From CAYZYO01 sp964482585 (GTDB lineage Bacteria; Bacillota; Syntrophomonadia; Syntrophomonadales; Syntrophomonadaceae), in assembly GCA_964482585.1 (NCBI GenBank), contig CAYZYO010000074.1, forward strand, positions 1 to 12,638: a stretch of 12,638 nt of DNA, written 5' to 3'. The notes under the pieces are model-generated. The model was given only the letters and a program-made list of their open reading frames with translations, did not search any database and was not told the origin of the DNA. Below are positions 1-6,534 of the stretch, in pieces (within the stretch, counting starts at the first letter, position 1; each line of letters opens with the position of its first letter). Both the position numbers and the translations under genes were made by a program.

Positions 1-20
1 AACCGTCCCCTGTCGCATTC
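1..20 (-). repeat. Edge copy of the GACAGGGGACGGTT repeat
   Basis: These 20 bases are identical to 2041-2060, the end of the repeat cluster downstream of ftsZ. The copy is cut by the window edge, so its full length is unknown. It lies 17 bp past the sigE stop codon and points the same way relative to that gene as the 2033-2059 copy does relative to ftsZ. A related stretch (GTCCCCTTGTGTCAC) follows directly at 21-35. Confidence 0.75.
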
Positions 21-37
21 GTCCCCTTGTGTCACTT

Positions 38-757
38 TTATTCCATTTTTTTGATTTCCCGCTGGAGTCTTCTCAGGATTCGTTTTTCCAGGCGGGATAT
101 ATAAGATTGGGAAATGCCCAGGATATCAGCAACTTCTTTCTGGGTTTTTTCACCGCTTTCACCGAGGCCGAATCGCAGTTGAATGATGTTTTTTTCCCGC
201 GAATTTAATTTATGCATCGCCTTCCATAGTAGTTCTTTTTCTACTTCACCTTCAATTTTTTTGTATATCATTTCATTTTCTGTCCCTAAGACATCGGATA
301 ATAGGAGCTCATTTCCATCCCAATCAATGTTTAAAGGCTCATCCAGGGATACTTCACCCCGGTTTTTAAGATTTCTCCGCATATACATAAGGATTTCATT
401 TTCTATGCAGCGGGAAGCATAGGTAGCCAATTTTATGCTTTTTTGCGGCTTGAAGGTATTAACCGCTTTTATCAGTCCTATAGTCCCAATAGATATAAGA
501 TCTTCTATGTTTATTCCCGTATTTTCAAATTTCTTGGCAATGTAGACTACCAGCCTCAGGTTGTGCTCTATCAGGGTAGCTTTTACTGCTTTGTCTCCCT
601 GTTCCAGTTTAGATATTAAATCATGTTCCTCACGTTCCCTTAATGGTGCGGGCAGTACTTCACTAGAACCAATATAATGGATATTTGGCAGGTGCTTTCT
701 GATGTAGAATTTTGCCAATAGAATTTTCCATTTCCTTATGTAGTCTTTTATGCCCAT
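38..757 (-). CDS. sigE: Sporulation sigma factor E precursor (pro-sigma-E)
   Basis: This is the RNA polymerase sigma factor that directs early mother-cell transcription during sporulation. It is 239 residues, the same length as Bacillus subtilis SigE. The first ~29 residues are a basic, amphipathic pro-sequence, ending in the segment HYIGSSEVLPAPL (residues 27-39), which corresponds to the known SpoIIGA processing region (YYIGGSEALPPPL in B. subtilis). Region 2 spans about residues 60-130 (NLRLVVYIAKKF, IEDLISIGTIGLIKAV, YASRCIENEILMYMRR). Region 4 with its helix-turn-helix is at about 205-230 (TQKEVADILGISQSYISRLE). The ATG at 757 follows an AGGGGG Shine-Dalgarno sequence. The gene starts 15 bp after the spoIIGA stop, so the two are co-transcribed, pairing the sigma factor with its own protease. 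Family assignment is certain; the exact cleavage bond is inferred by comparison. Confidence 0.97.
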   Translation of the reverse strand: MGIKDYIRKWKILLAKFYIRKHLPNIHYIGSSEVLPAPLREREEHDLISKLEQGDKAVKATLIEHNLRLVVYIAKKFENTGINIEDLISIGTIGLIKAVNTFKPQKSIKLATYASRCIENEILMYMRRNLKNRGEVSLDEPLNIDWDGNELLLSDVLGTENEMIYKKIEGEVEKELLWKAMHKLNSREKNIIQLRFGLGESGEKTQKEVADILGISQSYISRLEKRILRRLQREIKKME

Positions 758-772
758 ATGTAATATCCCCCT

Positions 773-1654
773 TTATCCTTTTTCCAGTATTTCTGAAGGA
801 ATTAATAACTGGTATTTCCCTTCATTACTTAATCGTTCTTTATAAATACCCACTACCAGGTTTTTGTGGAATATGTTGGTTTTGCCGGTATCTACAATAA
901 TTTCATCGGCTCGTACTCCAATCAGTAATCCACTCTGTTTACCAATTGAATTAAACGGTATTAATCGTAGACGATTAGCCCAACTGCTCTGGGTCAAGTT
1001 ATCAAGCATTTCTGCTTCACTGTTGTTTTTTTCTATAGCATTTTGAAAATCCTCGGGGAAACATTCTTTTACTAATCCATATTCGGCTATAAGTACCGGA
1101 CGATTGGTAAGAGGATCTCTAAGGCCGTTTCCCGTATCCAGAAAGCCTTTGCCATGGCAGCTGCTGCTGTCAAACCACAGCTGGACATCAAAGTTTAGTA
1201 ACCGGGGAATTATTCTCTGGGTCAGGTATTTTTCACCATATATTCCGATCGCCAGAACACAGAATACACCGCCTAAAAGCCAAAAGTAAGGTAAGGATAC
1301 CAGGTAATTATTACTTTTTAGTAAATAGGAAAAAGCTATGGTTGCACCTGCAGCCATAAAGTTTATCCCATAAAAGTATAAAAAGGTCTTTTGAAATTCA
1401 GCCCAGTTCCTCGGCCAGAGAGCAAATATTATCATCAAACAGGAGAAGATGATTTTCATCGGTAAGCTATACCACTGCTGCATATCGGTTAAGAGAAAGC
1501 CAACCGCATATATTCCTCCTAGAGCTGCAGCAATAATTAAACGGAAATATACAATTTTAACTCCAGAAAGTTTTGCCGTAGCCCACAGGATAAAAAAGTC
1601 CATGGTGAAATTTATTATAAAGGTCAGGTCGGCATAAACTTTTGGTGCTCCCAT
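773..1654 (-). CDS. spoIIGA: Sigma-E processing peptidase SpoIIGA
   Basis: This is the membrane-embedded aspartic protease that removes the pro-sequence of sigma-E once the polar septum has formed. The first ~135 of 293 residues contain several hydrophobic segments (about 10-27, 36-57, 67-80, 95-112, 122-138), which matches the five-helix membrane half of the family. The soluble half carries the catalytic motif FLDTGNGLRDP with the likely catalytic Asp at residue 173, equivalent to the DSGN motif of B. subtilis. A later segment, LRLIPFNSIGKQSGLL (about 229-244), is also typical. The codon directly before the ATG is a stop (TAG), so translation cannot begin further upstream, and the N-terminus aligns well with B. 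subtilis MKIYLDVIW. No strong Shine-Dalgarno sequence precedes the ATG. The gene is 15 bp upstream of sigE. Confidence 0.96.
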   Translation of the reverse strand: MGAPKVYADLTFIINFTMDFFILWATAKLSGVKIVYFRLIIAAALGGIYAVGFLLTDMQQWYSLPMKIIFSCLMIIFALWPRNWAEFQKTFLYFYGINFMAAGATIAFSYLLKSNNYLVSLPYFWLLGGVFCVLAIGIYGEKYLTQRIIPRLLNFDVQLWFDSSSCHGKGFLDTGNGLRDPLTNRPVLIAEYGLVKECFPEDFQNAIEKNNSEAEMLDNLTQSSWANRLRLIPFNSIGKQSGLLIGVRADEIIVDTGKTNIFHKNLVVGIYKERLSNEGKYQLLIPSEILEKG

Positions 1655-1803
1655 CTAGCATCATCCAATCTGTATTTATTCGCCTGGTAGAGGGGAATAA
1701 ATGAGAACAGTTTCCATTTCCTGCTGTACTTATATTCACTACAAATAGGCATATTTACGCTGCTTAATTTATATGCTTAATATTTTTGAGTAATGTATGG
1801 AAA

Positions 1804-1812
1804 ATTATACCA
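1804..1812 (-). promoter_or_regulatory. Extended -10 promoter for spoIIGA-sigE
   Basis: On the minus strand this reads TGGTATAAT, a perfect extended -10 element (TGnTATAAT). Transcription would start near 1797, giving a leader of about 140 nt before spoIIGA. No good -35 hexamer lies 16-18 bp upstream. That is what an activator-dependent promoter would look like, and the spoIIG operon of B. subtilis is activated by Spo0A. The 15 nt around it (1800-1814) are identical to the ftsQ promoter region at 6482-6496. Confidence 0.6.
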
Positions 1813-1837
1813 GAAGGGATCCTGGGAATTTGTAGTT

Positions 1838-1845
1838 TTCGGTAA
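1838..1845 (-). promoter_or_regulatory. Possible Spo0A box upstream of spoIIGA
   Basis: The minus strand reads TTACCGAA, matching six of eight bases of the Spo0A consensus TTGTCGAA. It would sit at about -41 to -48 from the inferred start site, close to where Spo0A binds the B. subtilis spoIIG promoter. A single six-of-eight match is weak evidence and no clear second box was found. Confidence 0.25.
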
Positions 1846-1924
1846 GGTGAGGGACCTATTTTGGGATATGTTTCTACTGTATGTGACAGGGGACTCCGAC
1901 AAGGGAAGAGGACGGCTCTCCTGC

Positions 1925-2031
1925 AATGCGACAGGGGACGGTTCTCATCTGTCGCACTGTCACTTTGAACCACTCATTTGAAAGTTCTTTAGCTAACAGT
2001 GCGACAGATGAGAACCGTCCCCTGTCGCATT
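1925..2031. repeat. REPIN-like perfect inverted repeat, 36-bp arms
   Basis: Arms at 1925-1960 and 1996-2031 are perfect reverse complements over 36 bp, separated by 35 bp. Each arm is itself bounded by short inverted ends (TGCGACAG and CTGTCGCA). Two facing copies of a short palindromic unit with a small spacer is the structure of REP doublets (REPINs), which elsewhere are mobilised by RAYT (IS200-like tyrosine) transposases encoded in trans. No transposase is in the window, so the link to RAYT is inference. Transcribed RNA would fold into a long hairpin in the ftsZ-spoIIGA gap. Confidence 0.8.
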
Positions 2032-2032
2032 C

Positions 2033-2059
2033 CAGATGAGAACCGTCCCCTGTCGCATT
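2033..2059 (-). repeat. Third, tandem copy of the repeat
   Basis: The 27 bp here are identical to 2005-2031, giving a direct tandem with a 28-bp period. It ends 16 bp from the ftsZ stop codon. Confidence 0.85.
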
Positions 2060-2075
2060 CTTGTGTCTCGTCCCT

Positions 2076-3143
2076 TTATCTTCTACGTAGAAAAGGGGGG
2101 ATTTCTAAGTCTTCTTTGTTCATAAATTGAGGTGGGGTATCTATTTTTTTACTGCTGCTGCGTTTGGGCTCAATGTTTTTAGATTTAGGAGGACTAAAAC
2201 CAGTTGCTATTACGGTCACTCTTACTTCCTCGGTTAGATCTTCATTGATGTTGGCCCCAAATATTATGTTGGCTTCCGGATCGGCAGCCTGGTGAATTAT
2301 TTCTGCAGCTTCGTTTATTTCAAATAGGGTTAGATCACTACCGCCGCTGATGTTAAACAGGACTCCTTTGGCACCTTCAATAGATGTTTCCAAAAGAGGA
2401 CTGGATATTGCCAATCTGGCGGCTTCAGCTGCCCGGTTTTCTCCGGTTGATTTGCCTATTCCCATTAATGCTGAACCGGTATTGTGCATAACTGTCTGCA
2501 CATCAGCAAAGTCGCAGTTTATAACTCCCGGTACAGCAATGAGGTCAGATATCCCCTGTACTCCCTGGCGAAGAATATCGTCAGCAATTCTGAAAGCATC
2601 ATTAAATGCGGTGTGCTTGTCTACTACCTGTAACAACCGGTCATTAGGAATGGTTATAAGACTGTCAACTTCATCTCTTAATTGTTGAATTCCCTGTTCA
2701 GCCTGAAGACCCCTCTTGCGTCCCTCAAATGTAAAGGGCTTGGTTACTACCCCTACAGTCAAGGCTCCCATTTCTTTGGCAATTCTTGCAATTATTGGCG
2801 CTCCCCCGGTACCAGTGCCACCACCCATACCAGCGGTTACAAAAATCATATCGGCTCCCATTAATGCTTTTTTTATATCATCAGCTGTCTCCTCTGCAGC
2901 TTTCATGCCTATTTCAGGGTCAGCACCTGCTCCCAGTCCTTTAGTCAATTTTTCTCCTACCTGGATTTTTTTCTCTGCTCTAGAAAGATACAATGCCTGG
3001 GCGTCGGTATTAACCGCTATAAATTCGACACCTTTAAGCCCCGCTTCTATCATGCGGTTTATAGCATTGCTGCCCCCACCTCCTATACCAATAACTTTTA
3101 TTCTTGCAAATTGCTGCATCTCTACATCAAAATCTAATGGCAT
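2076..3143 (-). CDS. ftsZ: Cell division GTPase FtsZ
   Basis: This is the tubulin-like GTPase that polymerises into the cytokinetic ring at mid-cell and, in sporulation, near the poles. It is 355 residues. The N-terminal GTPase domain begins with IKVIGIGGGGSNAINR (15-30) and carries the tubulin signature GGGTGTG (107-113). The catalytic T7 loop NCDFAD is at 209-214. The C-terminal domain ends near 320, followed by a short basic linker (PPKSKNIEPKRSSSKK) and the conserved tail DLEIPPFLRRR, which binds FtsA and other partners. The linker is shorter than in B. subtilis FtsZ. The ATG at 3143 has an AGGAGG Shine-Dalgarno sequence eight bases upstream. It starts 19 bp after the ftsA stop, so the two are an operon. 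Confidence 0.99.
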   Translation of the reverse strand: MPLDFDVEMQQFARIKVIGIGGGGSNAINRMIEAGLKGVEFIAVNTDAQALYLSRAEKKIQVGEKLTKGLGAGADPEIGMKAAEETADDIKKALMGADMIFVTAGMGGGTGTGGAPIIARIAKEMGALTVGVVTKPFTFEGRKRGLQAEQGIQQLRDEVDSLITIPNDRLLQVVDKHTAFNDAFRIADDILRQGVQGISDLIAVPGVINCDFADVQTVMHNTGSALMGIGKSTGENRAAEAARLAISSPLLETSIEGAKGVLFNISGGSDLTLFEINEAAEIIHQAADPEANIIFGANINEDLTEEVRVTVIATGFSPPKSKNIEPKRSSSKKIDTPPQFMNKEDLEIPPFLRRR

Positions 3144-3162
3144 TTAATAACCTCCTCTGCCC

Positions 3163-4374
3163 TTAGCTGAATAAATCTCGAAACCAATTTAATAATTTAT
3201 TAATAAGCCCTGAAAATCCTTCTTTTTCTTGATAACTGATATCCATTTTTCTGCTGGCACAGATTAGTCCCCCTAGAACTGCAGCATTTTGCGGCCGGTT
3301 GAAATCAACAGGTATTCCCATAATGTTTTCTGGCAGCCCTAAGCGCACTGGGATATTTATATACTCTTCCAGTACCTCAACAATTCCAGGTAGTTGGGCT
3401 TCTCCACCTGTTAAGACAATTCCTGCAGGGATTCTCTCCAAACAATCAAACTGTTTAAGTTCAGAATAAATCATTTCACTTATCTCGATAATCCTTGCGG
3501 TTAGGATATCTGCCACAAACTGCTGCGAAACCTCCTTGGAATCTTTTCCCTGGAGATTTCTAACTCTTATTGGGTTATCATTCTCCAGCATATCCCGGCA
3601 AACTATTCCGTCTTTTTCTTTTATTCTGGCTGCTTCTTCCATAGATGTCCTGAGTACAATAGCCAGGTCTTTAGTTAAGTATTCACCACCTACAGGCAAT
3701 ACTGCTGTTGTCACAATACTCCCCATTTCAAAGAAGGTGATCTCAGTTGTGCCACCACCAATATCAACCAGTACTACCCCCATTTCCTTTTCTGTTGGTA
3801 GAAGTACTGCCTCTGCAGCCAGCAGCGGATTGTATATTGCCCGGTCTATATGCAGATTTATGCGCTGGACACTTCTGTGTAAATTCTGGATGGCTGCGGT
3901 TGCTGCTGTAATAATAACAACTTCAACTTCCAGTCTGCTTCCAACCATACCTGTTGGATCTTTAACTCCATCATAACCATCTATCATATACTGCCTTTCA
4001 ACAGTCTGTACGATAGTCTTATCAGGAGGCAAGGCTAAATTACAGGCTGATTTAAGAACTCTCTCTTTATCATCTTGACTGATTTCATAAGTGGGGTTTC
4101 CAACGGCTATAACAGCATGGTTATTTATTGCAGAAATACTGATTCCTGAAAAACCAATCAGGGCATGTAGAATCTCTACCCCGGTTAGTCTTTCTAAATC
4201 ATTAAGGCAGTTTTCGATAGATTTAGAAGTACTTTCAATATCAACTATATTACCCTTGCGAAGCCCAAAGGATAGAACCTGGGCAACTCCCAGGATGGTA
4301 ATTTCCTGGCCGTAACCAACTTCGGCCAGAGCAGCTTTAATTGTACTGGTACCCACATCTAAGCCTATTACTAT
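3163..4374 (-). CDS. ftsA: Cell division protein FtsA, probable ATA start
   Basis: This actin-like ATPase anchors FtsZ filaments to the membrane. With the start proposed here it has 403 residues. Phosphate-1 is IGLDVGTST near the N-terminus, phosphate-2 is DIGGGTTE at about 204-211, and the adenosine motif is TGGEAQLPG at about 322-330. The last 16 residues (SGLINKLLNWFRDLFS) form the amphipathic membrane-targeting helix. No ATG, GTG or TTG lies in frame between the upstream stop and the GTG at 4354-4356. That GTG would delete the first beta strand and lies 24 nt from the only Shine-Dalgarno sequence. An ATA at 4372-4374 sits six bases after a perfect AGGAGG and gives VIGLDVGTS, so it is the preferred start. 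A base error turning ATG into ATA is the main alternative. Gene identity is certain; only the start is in doubt. Confidence 0.95.
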   Translation of the reverse strand: MVIGLDVGTSTIKAALAEVGYGQEITILGVAQVLSFGLRKGNIVDIESTSKSIENCLNDLERLTGVEILHALIGFSGISISAINNHAVIAVGNPTYEISQDDKERVLKSACNLALPPDKTIVQTVERQYMIDGYDGVKDPTGMVGSRLEVEVVIITAATAAIQNLHRSVQRINLHIDRAIYNPLLAAEAVLLPTEKEMGVVLVDIGGGTTEITFFEMGSIVTTAVLPVGGEYLTKDLAIVLRTSMEEAARIKEKDGIVCRDMLENDNPIRVRNLQGKDSKEVSQQFVADILTARIIEISEMIYSELKQFDCLERIPAGIVLTGGEAQLPGIVEVLEEYINIPVRLGLPENIMGIPVDFNRPQNAAVLGGLICASRKMDISYQEKEGFSGLINKLLNWFRDLFS

Positions 4375-4380
4375 ATTTCT

Positions 4381-4386
4381 CCTCCT
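4381..4386 (-). promoter_or_regulatory. Shine-Dalgarno sequence fixing the ftsA start
   Basis: The minus strand reads AGGAGG, followed by six bases (AGAAAT) and then the ATA at 4372-4374. It is the only good ribosome binding site upstream of ftsA, and it points to the ATA rather than to the GTG 18 bp further on. Confidence 0.8.
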
Positions 4387-4423
4387 GATGTTAACGCACC
4401 CCTTAATAAAAACTACTTATTTT

Positions 4424-4432
4424 AGAATACCA
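4424..4432 (-). promoter_or_regulatory. Possible extended -10 promoter for ftsA-ftsZ
   Basis: The minus strand reads TGGTATTCT, an extended -10 element with five of six matches to TATAAT. It lies in the 97-bp gap between sbp and ftsA, which is the largest gap in this half of the cluster. No good -35 hexamer is present. A sigma-H-like -35 (AAAGGAATA, 4445-4453) lies upstream, but the matching sigma-H -10 is poor. A separate ftsAZ promoter is known in B. subtilis, so the location is reasonable. Confidence 0.35.
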
Positions 4433-4471
4433 CAAAGAAGCCTATATTCCTTTTATTTAAGTTGATTTTAT

Positions 4472-4807
4472 TTAGTATTTTTTCATTAGATATCGACGTA
4501 TTATTCCCAAATTTTGGAATAGACGAACTCCAAAGACAATTATTGCAGCTAGGTACAATTCAACTCCCAATCGGTCGCCTAAATATGCCAGCCCAGCTGC
4601 CAAAAGGCTATTTATAATAAAACCACTTATAAATATGGTATTATCAAATTCTTTATCCATATAAGCCCGGATTCCACCGAGAACTGAGTCTAGAGCTGCT
4701 AGTATGGCAATAGACATATATTTTGCATATATAACCGGCAGTAAAACCGGCATATTATAACCAATTATTAGTCCGATTAATAGACAGAATACTATAAATA
4801 TCCCCAT
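4472..4807 (-). CDS. sbp: Small basic protein, DUF1290 (Sbp family)
   Basis: This is a 111-residue membrane protein of the Sbp/DUF1290 family, which sits between ftsQ and ftsA in many Firmicutes; its biochemical role is not established. Hydrophobic segments lie at about residues 3-26, 30-45, 57-75 and 82-95. The C-terminus is basic (RLFQNLGIIRRYLMKKY). The ATG at 4807 follows GAGGAG at a good distance. An ATG 45 bp further upstream (4852) is in frame but has no ribosome binding site and would overlap the upstream gene by 44 bp, so it was not chosen. Only one base separates this start from the DUF881 gene's stop, which implies translational coupling. Confidence 0.88.
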   Translation of the reverse strand: MGIFIVFCLLIGLIIGYNMPVLLPVIYAKYMSIAILAALDSVLGGIRAYMDKEFDNTIFISGFIINSLLAAGLAYLGDRLGVELYLAAIIVFGVRLFQNLGIIRRYLMKKY

Positions 4808-4808
4808 A

Positions 4809-5534
4809 TTATTTCTCCTCTTTTGTTTCGGTGTATTGTACTGGTTGCCCAAAACTGAATTTTATGGTTCTGCTGAAAGCCGGGATTTCTATTTCTTCTT
4901 CTTTCTGGATACTGGTCTGCAATCCCAAATACTTTAAGGTTTCAAAGTATCCCCCTTTTATGAGCACCCCGCTCTCAAGCATATCGGGATTACCTATGGC
5001 TTTAATAGTAAACGGAGGACCAATTTTATTCCAGTTGACCAGGATCATGGTCCCGGCACAGCGCACTTCCGACATAGCAATAATACGCTCATCATTTATT
5101 GAAATTGCTTCTGCACCTGATGCCTTTAATTCGTTAATAACCATTATAATATCCCTCTCATGTACCAAAAGCGCATTAGGATTCTCTCCGGGCTGAAGTG
5201 CACGCGTACTGTCATTAAGGGTTATTATTACTCCCGGGCCTTTAAGAGCAACCAGTCCCGCTGCTAGGTTGGCTTTATGCAGTTCTTCCTGAAGATCTGC
5301 CATTGCTTCATCGGTTTCCCGGACATTCGATAGTTTTTCCCTGAGGGAGGCAGTTTCTTCGGCTAAGGTATCTCTTTCCTCTGTTAACACATTAAGCTTC
5401 TGGGTTAGTTCTTCTAATCTTGAAGGTAAAAAACTTGCTTCATATGTCTCTGTCGCTTTAAACTGGAGAGCGAGCATTATCCCCAGAACCAGACAAACAA
5501 TAGCTATGGATACTTGTGGAATCTTATCCCGCAT
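4809..5534 (-). CDS. DUF881 family protein (YlxW/YlxX-like)
   Basis: A 241-residue protein anchored by one N-terminal membrane helix (about residues 7-24), with most of the chain outside the membrane on the far side. A coiled coil is likely at about 36-92 (heptad-like Glu/Leu-rich sequence such as LEELTQKLNVLTEERDTL). The DUF881 domain covers about 93-231, including KGPGVIITLNDS and AEAISINDERI. B. subtilis carries two paralogues (YlxW and YlxX) in the same place near divIB and sbp; only one is present here. Its function is unknown, but position suggests an envelope or division role. The ATG at 5534 follows AAGGTGAT. It starts 17 bp after the ftsQ stop. Confidence 0.9.
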   Translation of the reverse strand: MRDKIPQVSIAIVCLVLGIMLALQFKATETYEASFLPSRLEELTQKLNVLTEERDTLAEETASLREKLSNVRETDEAMADLQEELHKANLAAGLVALKGPGVIITLNDSTRALQPGENPNALLVHERDIIMVINELKASGAEAISINDERIIAMSEVRCAGTMILVNWNKIGPPFTIKAIGNPDMLESGVLIKGGYFETLKYLGLQTSIQKEEEIEIPAFSRTIKFSFGQPVQYTETKEEK

Positions 5535-5551
5535 CTAATCACCTTCTTATC

Positions 5552-6283
5552 TTATATCCTGGTTTTTACAACCGGCTGACCGCTAAATCTTAAGTCGATA
5601 TATTCAAGCACAGTTCCTTCTTCTTCAAATTTGTTTTCCATCTGGAATACCTGATTAAAAACATTTACCTTCTGGTCAAGCCGTTCACTGTTACCAAACC
5701 ATACTTGGGTTCCCTTTTTTGTATATATTACTACTTCTTTGCTTGCATTAATATAGTGAAAATCTGATATTTCTGCCTGGCTTTCCTTAGAAATAGTATT
5801 CCATATTTTTCTGATCTCCTGTATACCTTCTGGGTCTATCGCTTGTCCTAAGTTCACCCGTTCAGGCATGCTGTCCATGGTAATTATAGGATAATCAAAC
5901 AGGGAATAGTGTTTAAGCCGGTCTATACATATTCCTTCTTCATCTATACATAAAAATACATTTTCATGTGGAATTAAAGCCCATACTTTTCTTTCTTCTA
6001 CTTTTATTTCAATTTCTCCTGGTAAATGCCTGATTACTTTAGCACTCTTTACCATAGGATGTATCTCAACTGCCTTTTCATAAAACTGTTCATTTATTTC
6101 GAAAATGTTTGCCCCCGGCGAAAGCCCCGATAGATTAATTAACTCATTTTCGGATACTATTTTCAACCCGCTAATATAAATCTTTTGAATATTGAAAAAA
6201 GAACTATGTAAAAAAAGATATATGCATAATAATGCGGTAAACAGTAAAATTGAAATGCTGATGAATTTACGAGATATTCTCAT
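5552..6283 (-). CDS. ftsQ: Cell division protein FtsQ/DivIB
   Basis: A bitopic divisome protein that works with FtsL and FtsB/DivIC to control septal peptidoglycan synthesis. The 243 residues start with a short basic cytoplasmic tail, then a membrane helix at about 8-26. The POTRA domain follows at about 29-97 (FNIQKIYISGLKIVSENELINLSG, then VKSAKVIRHLPGEIEIKVEER). The rest is the FtsQ/DivIB beta domain, ending in LEYIDLRFSGQPVVKTRI, the typical C-terminal strand. An in-frame stop nine to seven bases before the ATG rules out a longer protein. The nearest Shine-Dalgarno-like sequence (GGGAG) is 13 bases away, which is long and predicts weak initiation. It is the first gene of the unit that begins after the murA terminator. 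Confidence 0.94.
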   Translation of the reverse strand: MRISRKFISISILLFTALLCIYLFLHSSFFNIQKIYISGLKIVSENELINLSGLSPGANIFEINEQFYEKAVEIHPMVKSAKVIRHLPGEIEIKVEERKVWALIPHENVFLCIDEEGICIDRLKHYSLFDYPIITMDSMPERVNLGQAIDPEGIQEIRKIWNTISKESQAEISDFHYINASKEVVIYTKKGTQVWFGNSERLDQKVNVFNQVFQMENKFEEEGTVLEYIDLRFSGQPVVKTRI

Positions 6284-6342
6284 GTTTTAAACAATTCTCC
6301 CATCCTCAATTAGTAATTAAGAGTTTGGCATGGATTTCAGTA

Positions 6343-6398
6343 TGTCATCCTGAACGTCAGCGAAGACTCTTAAGACCCTTCAGCTTACTCGGAAGACA
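6343..6398. repeat. TGTCATCCTGA intergenic palindrome, diverged copy
   Basis: It begins TGTCATCCTGA and ends TCGGAAGACA, with the palindromic centre CTCTTAAGACCCTTCAG. It belongs to the same family as the element at 9491-9551, which shares the start and the CTTAAGA centre. It falls in the ~200-nt leader inferred for the ftsQ transcript. Confidence 0.6.
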
Positions 6399-6485
6399 CC
6401 ACTAGTTATGCAAAATACTCAATCACTAATTATTATCAACTTTGTTTCGGTAAGAATTATTCTTGAATTGGTGATTACAGTGAAA

Positions 6486-6494
6486 ATTATACCA
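6486..6494 (-). promoter_or_regulatory. Extended -10 promoter for ftsQ operon
   Basis: The minus strand reads TGGTATAAT, a perfect extended -10. The best -35 candidate at 17-bp spacing is GTGATT, with three of six matches, so the promoter would rely on the TGn extension. It lies about 40 bp beyond the murA terminator and about 200 bp before ftsQ, as expected for a new transcription unit. The surrounding 15 nt (6482-6496) are identical to the spoIIGA promoter core. Confidence 0.65.
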
Positions 6495-6534
6495 GAGTTT
6501 CAGGGTTAAATCACTCGAAATTTTAGGTTTAAGT

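Larger units (their letters stand above)
1655..2075. other. 421-bp ftsZ-spoIIGA intergenic region
   Basis: No protein gene is credible here. The part next to ftsZ (1925-2059) is a cluster of repeat copies. A degenerate copy lies at about 1884-1920 (GACAGGGGAC then GACGGCTCTC). The part next to spoIIGA holds an extended -10 promoter at 1804-1812 and a leader of about 140 nt. No canonical terminator with a U-tract follows ftsZ, although the inverted repeat could form a very stable RNA hairpin. Confidence 0.7.

Noticed and set aside
1557..1973. Short minus-strand frames upstream of spoIIGA
   Set aside because: They overlap the spoIIGA N-terminus in another frame or lie in the repeats, and none has a ribosome binding site.
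1793..1981. 62-codon plus-strand frame between ftsZ and spoIIGA
   Set aside because: It runs through the spoIIGA promoter and the repeat cluster and has no recognisable domain.
1925..2059. CRISPR array
   Set aside because: Only three close copies in mixed orientation with unequal spacing and no cas genes; the inverted layout fits REP-type repeats instead.
2716..3147. 143-codon open frame on the plus strand opposite ftsZ
   Set aside because: It is a mirror frame of a strongly conserved gene, has proline- and isoleucine-rich low-complexity composition and no ribosome binding site.
3536..3976. 146-codon open frame on the plus strand opposite ftsA
   Set aside because: Serine/isoleucine-rich shadow of ftsA codons with no family motif.
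4808..4852. Longer sbp reading frame from an upstream ATG
   Set aside because: The extra 15 residues are polar and unlike the family, overlap the DUF881 gene, and lack a ribosome binding site; the ATG at 4807 has one.
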